This document shows positions 6,878 through 12,024 of a stretch of 12,024 nucleotides of DNA, piece by piece; the stretch's first letter is position 1, and every line of letters begins with the position of its first letter. Below the pieces are notes generated by a model. That model ran no database searches and was not told where the DNA came from. It was given only the letters and a program-made list of their open reading frames with translations. Made by a program: the position numbers and the translations under genes. The stretch comes from Coriobacteriaceae bacterium (GTDB taxonomy: Bacteria; Actinomycetota; Coriobacteriia; Coriobacteriales; UMGS124), in NCBI GenBank assembly GCA_019421015.1, contig JAHZGC010000034.1:1-12024 (forward strand), in the 5' to 3' direction.

Positions 6878-6903
6878 ATGCCTGCTGCGTCGGGCGCTTT
6901 TTT
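6869..6903 (+). terminator. pyr attenuator (intrinsic terminator)
   Basis: AGCGTCCGA (6870-6878) pairs with TCGGGCGCT (6890-6898) with a single G-U pair, around an 11-base loop. A run of six T (6898-6903) follows, and A6869 can extend the stem with T6899. It lies 32 bases after the PyrR hairpin and about 70 bases before the pyrR start codon, the expected place for a transcription attenuator. It could also stop read-through from the glycosyltransferase gene. Confidence 0.9.
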
Positions 6904-6956
6904 GGTTGGTCGGCGGGGCAGGCCTTGTGCCTACCGTCTTCGAACCGCCCGTTTGT

Positions 6957-6970
6957 GGAGGGAGAGGAGA
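6957..6970 (+). promoter_or_regulatory. Purine-rich ribosome binding site fixing the pyrR start
   Basis: GGAGGGAGAGGAGA ends 2 bases before ATG 6973 and contains several anti-SD matches. It decides for ATG 6973 over the in-frame TTG at 6925, whose extra 16 residues do not resemble PyrR and which has no such site. Confidence 0.75.
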
Positions 6971-6972
6971 CC

Positions 6973-7587
6973 ATGACCCAGCAGGAGCCGCAGACGCTTG
7001 CTCCCAAGGCGGTCGTCATGGACGCCGACGCCGTGTCCCGCGCCCTGACGCGCATTGCGCACGAGGTGCTCGAGGCCAACGGCGGTGCGCGGGACCTCGC
7101 GCTGGTGGGCATCGTGACCCGCGGCAAAGACCTGGCCGAGCTGCTTGCGCAGCGCATCGAGCAGATCGAGGGCGTGCGCGTCCCCGTGGGCTCGCTCGAC
7201 ATCAGCCTGTATCGCGACGACTTCGGCACGCGCCTGGCACCCGTCCTGCACGGCACCTCTCTGCCGTTTGCCCTGGAGGGCAAGACCGTCGTGCTCGTGG
7301 ACGACGTGCTGTTTACCGGGCGCACCATCCGCGCCGCGCTCGACGCCCTCATGGACTACGGCCGCCCCGCCGCCGTGCGCCTGGCCGTGGTGGTGGACCG
7401 CGGTCACCGCGAGCTCCCCATCCGCGCCGACTACGTGGGCAAGAACGTGCCCTCCTCGCGTAGCGAGACCGTCCGCGTGGCCCTGGAGGCCTACGACGGG
7501 GCGACCGCCGTCGAGATCTGGGACGCCGCCGACTGGAGCGCCGCCAAGGCAGCCCGCGCGGCCGCCAAGGGAGGTGCGCCGTGCTAA
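6973..7587 (+). CDS. pyrR: Bifunctional pyr operon RNA-binding regulator / uracil phosphoribosyltransferase PyrR
   Basis: Binds pyr leader RNA when charged with UMP and promotes transcription termination; many homologues also convert uracil and PRPP to UMP. 204 residues against about 180 for Bacillus PyrR. Visible motifs: RALTRIAHEVLE (23-34, with Thr26 and His30 matching RNA-contact residues of Bacillus PyrR), LVGIVTRG (44-51), DISLYRDDF (76-84), the PRPP loop VLVDDVLFTGRT (107-118), and the basic RNA-binding segment VDRGHRELPIRADYVGKN (141-158), nearly identical to the Bacillus protein. The extra length is mainly an Ala-rich C-terminal tail (about 187-204). First gene of the operon, directly downstream of its own predicted target hairpin, which implies autoregulation. 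Its last 7 bases overlap pyrB. Confidence 0.97.
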   Translation: MTQQEPQTLAPKAVVMDADAVSRALTRIAHEVLEANGGARDLALVGIVTRGKDLAELLAQRIEQIEGVRVPVGSLDISLYRDDFGTRLAPVLHGTSLPFALEGKTVVLVDDVLFTGRTIRAALDALMDYGRPAAVRLAVVVDRGHRELPIRADYVGKNVPSSRSETVRVALEAYDGATAVEIWDAADWSAAKAARAAAKGGAPC

Positions 7588-8516
7588 GCGTCCGCAACCT
7601 GGTGAACACCACCGACCTCACGGCCGACGACATCGACCAGATCCTCGCCTGCGCCCGCACGTTCGAGGAGGTCAACTCCCGCACCATCAAGAAGCTGCCC
7701 ACGCTGCGCGGCCGCACGGTGGTGAACCTGTTCCTCGAGCCCTCCACGCGCACCAAGAGCTCCTTCGAGCTCGCCTGCAAGCGCCTGGGGGCCGACACCC
7801 TCTCGATCGCCGGCTCCTCGAGCGCCCAGGCCAAGGGAGAGTCGCTCGTCGACACCGTCAAGACCTTGGACTCCATGGGCGTCGACATGTACATCTGTCG
7901 CGCCAAGTTCGCCGGCACCCCCGAGGTCATCGCCCGCACGAGCGACGCCCGGGTCATCAACGCCGGCGACGGCAAGCACGCCCACCCCACCCAGGCCCTG
8001 CTCGACCTCTACACCATGCGCAAGCACCTGGGGCGCATCGAGGGGCTGCGCGTGGGCATCGTGGGCGACTCGCTGCACTCCCGCGTGGTGGGCTCGCTCG
8101 TGCCCGCCCTCAACACCATGGGGGCCGACGTGACCCTCATCGGCCCCAAGACCTTCTTGCCGAGCTGCCCCGAGGCGCTGGGTGCGCGCGCCACGAGCGA
8201 CCTCGACGCGGTGCTCCCCGAGCTCGACGTGGTCTACCTGCTGCGCGTGCAGCTCGAGCGCATGGAGGGGGCGGCCATCCCGTCGCTGCGCGACTATTCG
8301 GCGATGTACGGCATCGACGAGCGCCGGGCCCGGCTCATGCGCCCGGAGGCCAAGGTCATGCACCCCGGCCCCATCAACCGCGGGGTCGAGGTGTGCTCGG
8401 CCGTGGCCGACGCTCCCAACTCGCTCATTACCAGCCAGGTCAACGCGGGCGTCTCCGTCCGCATGGCCGCAATCTACCTGTTGCTTGGAGGTGACGGGGA
8501 TGGCTCTGCTGCTTAA
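7581..8516 (+). CDS. pyrB: Aspartate carbamoyltransferase catalytic subunit
   Basis: Condenses carbamoyl phosphate with L-aspartate to carbamoyl-aspartate, the committed step of pyrimidine synthesis. 311 residues, normal length. GTG 7581 has AAGGGAGG upstream and overlaps the end of pyrR by 7 bases. Carbamoyl-phosphate site: FLEPSTRTKSSFE (51-63), Lys85 in the QAKGES loop contributed to the neighbouring subunit, Arg107, and HPTQALLD with His135. Aspartate site: HSR with Arg168, LRVQ with Arg222, and HPGPINRG (261-268). The usual Arg-His pair after the second strand is Arg107-Ala108. No pyrI regulatory subunit is seen in the window, so it probably works as an unregulated trimer, as in other Gram-positives. 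The 3' end overlaps pyrC by 17 bases. Confidence 0.97.
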   Translation: MLSVRNLVNTTDLTADDIDQILACARTFEEVNSRTIKKLPTLRGRTVVNLFLEPSTRTKSSFELACKRLGADTLSIAGSSSAQAKGESLVDTVKTLDSMGVDMYICRAKFAGTPEVIARTSDARVINAGDGKHAHPTQALLDLYTMRKHLGRIEGLRVGIVGDSLHSRVVGSLVPALNTMGADVTLIGPKTFLPSCPEALGARATSDLDAVLPELDVVYLLRVQLERMEGAAIPSLRDYSAMYGIDERRARLMRPEAKVMHPGPINRGVEVCSAVADAPNSLITSQVNAGVSVRMAAIYLLLGGDGDGSAA

Positions 8517-9801
8517 AGGCGGCCGCTGTGTCGACCCGCAGGTCGGCCTCGACGCCGTGCTCGACCTGCTGATCGGCGACGACGGCACCATCGTCGCGCT
8601 CGGGGAGGAGGCCGTCGCCGCGTCGGCGGGGGCCGCCGTGAAGGACTGCACGGGCCTCGTGGTCACCCCGGGCCTCGTGGACATCCACGTGCACTTCCGT
8701 GACCCGGGCCAGGAGTACAAGGAGACCATCGAGGGCGGCGTGCGCTCGGCCGCCAAGGGCGGCTTCACCGACGTCGCCACGATGCCCAACACCAAGCCGG
8801 TCTGCGACACCGGGGCCCTCGTGACCTACCAGGTTGCCAAGGCGCAGGCCGCCGGCCTCACCCGCGTGCACCCCATCGGCGCGATCACCAAGGGCGAGCA
8901 GGGAGAAGCCCTCGCCGAGATCGGCGACCTCTACCGCACCGGTGCCTGCGCCTTCTCCGACGACGGGCGCGGCGTGCAGCTCGCCGGCATGCTGCGCACG
9001 GCCATGGACTACATCGCGCCCCTCGACCGCTGCGTCATCAGCCACTGCCAGGACGAGTCGCTGGTGGGCGCCGGCGTGGTGAACGAGGGCGCCGTCTCCA
9101 CCCGCTTGGGCCTGGCCGGCTGGCCCGCCGAGGGCGAGGAGCTCCAGGTCGACCGCGACATCATGCTCTCGGCCCTCACCGGCTGCCCCCTGCACGTGGC
9201 CCACGTGAGCACCGCCGCCGGCGTCGAGATGGTGCGCCGCGCCAAGGAGCGCGGCCTGGCGGTCACCTGCGAGGTCACGCCGCACCACCTGTTCCTCTGC
9301 GAGGACGACATCACCGACGCCTACGACACCAACTACAAGATGAACCCGCCCCTGCGCACGAAGGCCGACATGCTGGCCCTGCGCGAGGCCCTGGCCGACG
9401 GCACCATCGACTGCATCGTGAGCGACCACGCGCCCCACGCCGCCCACGAGAAGGCACTCGAGTTCGAGCGCGCCCCCTTCGGCATCGTGGGCCTCGAGAC
9501 CGAGCTGCCCCTGGTGTTCACCCACCTCGTGCGTACCGGCACCCTCTCGTGGGACCGCCTCGTGGACGCCTTCTGCGTCAAGCCGCGCGCCGTCTGCCGC
9601 ATGGCCCCCGTGCGCATCGAGCCCGGCTGCGAGGCCACCCTCACAGTCATCGACCCCGAGGCCGCCTTCACGGTGACCCCCGAGTACCTCGAGTCTCTGG
9701 CCAAAAACACGCCGTTTATCGGCGATGAGCTCGTGGGCCGCGCGGTGGCCGCCTACGTCGAGGGCCGTGCCATCCTCGACGACGGGGAGGTGTGCGCCTA
9801 G
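8500..9801 (+). CDS. pyrC: Dihydroorotase (type I)
   Basis: Zinc amidohydrolase that cyclises carbamoyl-aspartate to dihydroorotate. 433 residues, the usual length of the long type I enzyme of Gram-positives. Motifs: VDIHVHFRDPG (60-70, metal ligands His63 and His65, substrate Arg67), SDDGRG with Asp154/155 at the place of the bridging aspartate of type I enzymes, SHCQDE with His182, AHVSTAAG with His235, NPPLR (282-286) and catalytic Asp309 in VSDHAPH. ATG 8500 is chosen because GGAGG (8487-8491) stands 8 bases before it and the protein then begins with the normal beta-sandwich strand. The longer frame upstream to 8182 is pyrB read in another frame. The 17-base overlap with pyrB implies translational coupling; carA starts at the next base after the stop. 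Confidence 0.97.
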   Translation: MALLLKGGRCVDPQVGLDAVLDLLIGDDGTIVALGEEAVAASAGAAVKDCTGLVVTPGLVDIHVHFRDPGQEYKETIEGGVRSAAKGGFTDVATMPNTKPVCDTGALVTYQVAKAQAAGLTRVHPIGAITKGEQGEALAEIGDLYRTGACAFSDDGRGVQLAGMLRTAMDYIAPLDRCVISHCQDESLVGAGVVNEGAVSTRLGLAGWPAEGEELQVDRDIMLSALTGCPLHVAHVSTAAGVEMVRRAKERGLAVTCEVTPHHLFLCEDDITDAYDTNYKMNPPLRTKADMLALREALADGTIDCIVSDHAPHAAHEKALEFERAPFGIVGLETELPLVFTHLVRTGTLSWDRLVDAFCVKPRAVCRMAPVRIEPGCEATLTVIDPEAAFTVTPEYLESLAKNTPFIGDELVGRAVAAYVEGRAILDDGEVCA

Positions 9802-11055
9802 ATGAACGCCTTGATCGACGGGGGCTCCACGCCCCGCGCCCTGCTCGCCCTCGAAGACGGCAGCGTGTTCGAAGGCTTCTGCGCCGGAGCGGAGGGCGAG
9901 ACCTTCGGCGAGGTTGTCTTCAACACCTCCATGGTGGGCTACCAGGAGATCGTGAGCGACCCCAGCTACGCCGGCCAGATCGTGACCCTCACCTACCCGC
10001 AGGTCGGCAACTACGGCGTGTGCGACGAGGTCATGCAGTCGCCCGAGCTCTACCTGCGCGGCCTCGTGGTGCACGACATGTGCCGCACCCCGAGCAACTG
10101 GACGAGCGCCGGCAGCCTGCCGGACCTGCTGCGCTCCCGCGGCGTGGTGGCCATCGACGGCGTCGACACCCGCGCGCTCACGCTGCTGCTGCGCGACAAG
10201 GGGGCTATGCGCGGCACCATCTCGACGGTCGACCTCGACCCGGCGAGCCTCGTGGCCCGCGTCCAGGCCTCGCCGCGCATCTCGGAGCACAACTTCGTGC
10301 CCGATGTGTCGCCGCAGGCCTTCAAAACGGTGGCGGCTGCGGGGGAGGAGCGCTTCCGCGTCGTCGCCTACGACTGCGGTATGAAGGAGGGCATCCTGCG
10401 CGGCCTTACCTCGCGCGGCTGCACCGTGACCGTGGTGCCCTGGGACACCCCGGCCGAAGACGTCCTGGCCTTGGACCCCGACGGCGTGTTCTTCTCCAAC
10501 GGTCCCGGTGACCCCGAGCAGGTGGGCCCCACCGCGCAGGCGGCGGCCCAGATCATCGGCAAGAAGCCCGTCTTCGGCATCTGCCTGGGCAACCAGCTTA
10601 TCTCGATCGCGGCCGGCGCCGCCATCGAGAAGCTGCCCTTCGGCCATCACGGCGGCAACGAGCCGGTCATGAACCTGCTTACGGGCAAGGTCGAGATCAC
10701 GGCCCAGAACCACAACTACGGCCTGGTGTTCCCGAGCCTCGGCGAGCTGGTGCCTGAGCTTTCGGGCGGCTACGCCGAGCATGTGGACGACCTGCGCGCG
10801 TGGTCGCAGCGTAAGGTGGCCCCCGTGGTGCAGACCTCCGCTTTTGGCCACGTGCGCCTGACCCACGTGAACCTGAACGACGGCACCCCCGAGGGCATCC
10901 AGTTCCTCGACGCGCCGGCCTTCTCGGTGCAGTACCACCCCGAGGCCTGCCCGGGCCCCCATGACTCGGCCTACCTCTTCGAGGCGTTCTGCCGCCTCAT
11001 GGAGGGGCGCGACGACTACCTTGCCATCGACGTTCGCGAAGGGAGGCGCTTCTAA
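9802..11055 (+). CDS. carA: Carbamoyl-phosphate synthase small (glutaminase) subunit
   Basis: Hydrolyses glutamine and passes ammonia to CarB for carbamoyl phosphate, used for pyrimidines and arginine. 417 residues, longer than the usual 360-385. N-terminal CarA domain: LEDGSVFEG (17-25), FNTSMVGYQEI (40-50), DPSYAGQIV (53-61). Class I amidotransferase domain: FSNGPGDPE (231-239), nucleophile Cys261 in FGICLGNQ, GHHGGNEPV (281-289), ITAQNHNYG (299-307) and YHPEACPGPHD with His379 and Glu381 completing the triad. Two oddities: the residue after LG is Asn264 where most family members have His, and there are roughly 25-30 extra residues (within about 309-349) between the QNH and THVNLNDGT motifs. 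ATG 9802 directly follows the pyrC stop, with GGGGAGG at 9784-9790. carB follows with no gap. Confidence 0.96.
   Translation: MNALIDGGSTPRALLALEDGSVFEGFCAGAEGETFGEVVFNTSMVGYQEIVSDPSYAGQIVTLTYPQVGNYGVCDEVMQSPELYLRGLVVHDMCRTPSNWTSAGSLPDLLRSRGVVAIDGVDTRALTLLLRDKGAMRGTISTVDLDPASLVARVQASPRISEHNFVPDVSPQAFKTVAAAGEERFRVVAYDCGMKEGILRGLTSRGCTVTVVPWDTPAEDVLALDPDGVFFSNGPGDPEQVGPTAQAAAQIIGKKPVFGICLGNQLISIAAGAAIEKLPFGHHGGNEPVMNLLTGKVEITAQNHNYGLVFPSLGELVPELSGGYAEHVDDLRAWSQRKVAPVVQTSAFGHVRLTHVNLNDGTPEGIQFLDAPAFSVQYHPEACPGPHDSAYLFEAFCRLMEGRDDYLAIDVREGRRF

Positions 11056-12024
<969 letters not shown>

Noticed and set aside
6912..6949. Possible second hairpin (GGCGG with CCGCC) between the attenuator and pyrR
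   Set aside because: Only a 5-bp stem with a loop of nearly 30 bases, and no T tract; expected by chance at this GC content.
7145..8494. A 449-codon + strand frame across pyrR and pyrB
   Set aside because: Arg/Pro/Ala/His-rich shadow in another frame of two certain genes; no start signal and no family resemblance.

Overview
This is a GC-rich, gene-dense stretch of bacterial chromosome with every gene on the + strand. The genome type looks like a high-GC Gram-positive, most likely an actinobacterium of the Coriobacteriia (Collinsella/Olsenella-like). That assignment is an inference from codon bias, strong purine-rich ribosome sites, CCA-encoding tRNA genes and a Gram-positive-type PyrR attenuator; it was not tested by any search. 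The content is mainly housekeeping, and I find no phage, transposon, CRISPR array or defence system.

Layout. (1) Bases 1-301: the 3' two thirds of a tRNA-Asn(GTT) with a strong terminator, then a complete tRNA-Arg(CCG) with its own probable extended -10 promoter and terminator. (2) 339-3847: acnA (aconitase) followed 8 bases later by a gene for a zinc-ribbon protein with four membrane segments. (3) 3938-6796: three closely spaced genes, an ABC-2 polysaccharide/teichoic-acid-type export permease, its ATPase, and a family 2 glycosyltransferase, probably concerned with a cell-surface glycan. (4) 6792 to the end: a pyrimidine biosynthesis operon in the order pyrR-pyrB-pyrC-carA-carB, with carB cut by the window edge.

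How it works together. carA and carB make carbamoyl phosphate, pyrB joins it to aspartate, and pyrC closes the ring to dihydroorotate; pyrR is the UMP-sensing RNA-binding regulator. The leader upstream of pyrR (about 6803-6972) holds a convincing PyrR-binding hairpin (CCTT/AAGG base, GC-rich stem, loop with CGGAGAG) followed by an intrinsic terminator with a six-T tract, so the operon should be controlled by PyrR attenuation. Successive pyr and car genes overlap or abut (7-base overlap, 17-base overlap, then two 0-base junctions), indicating translational coupling.

The most informative points for a second look are the compact attenuator, whose consensus -10 box overlaps the stop codon of the preceding glycosyltransferase; an apparent 25-30 residue insertion and a Gly-Asn-Gln nucleophile elbow in CarA; the lack of a clear promoter for acnA, which starts 37 bases after a tRNA terminator; and the unassigned zinc-ribbon membrane protein.
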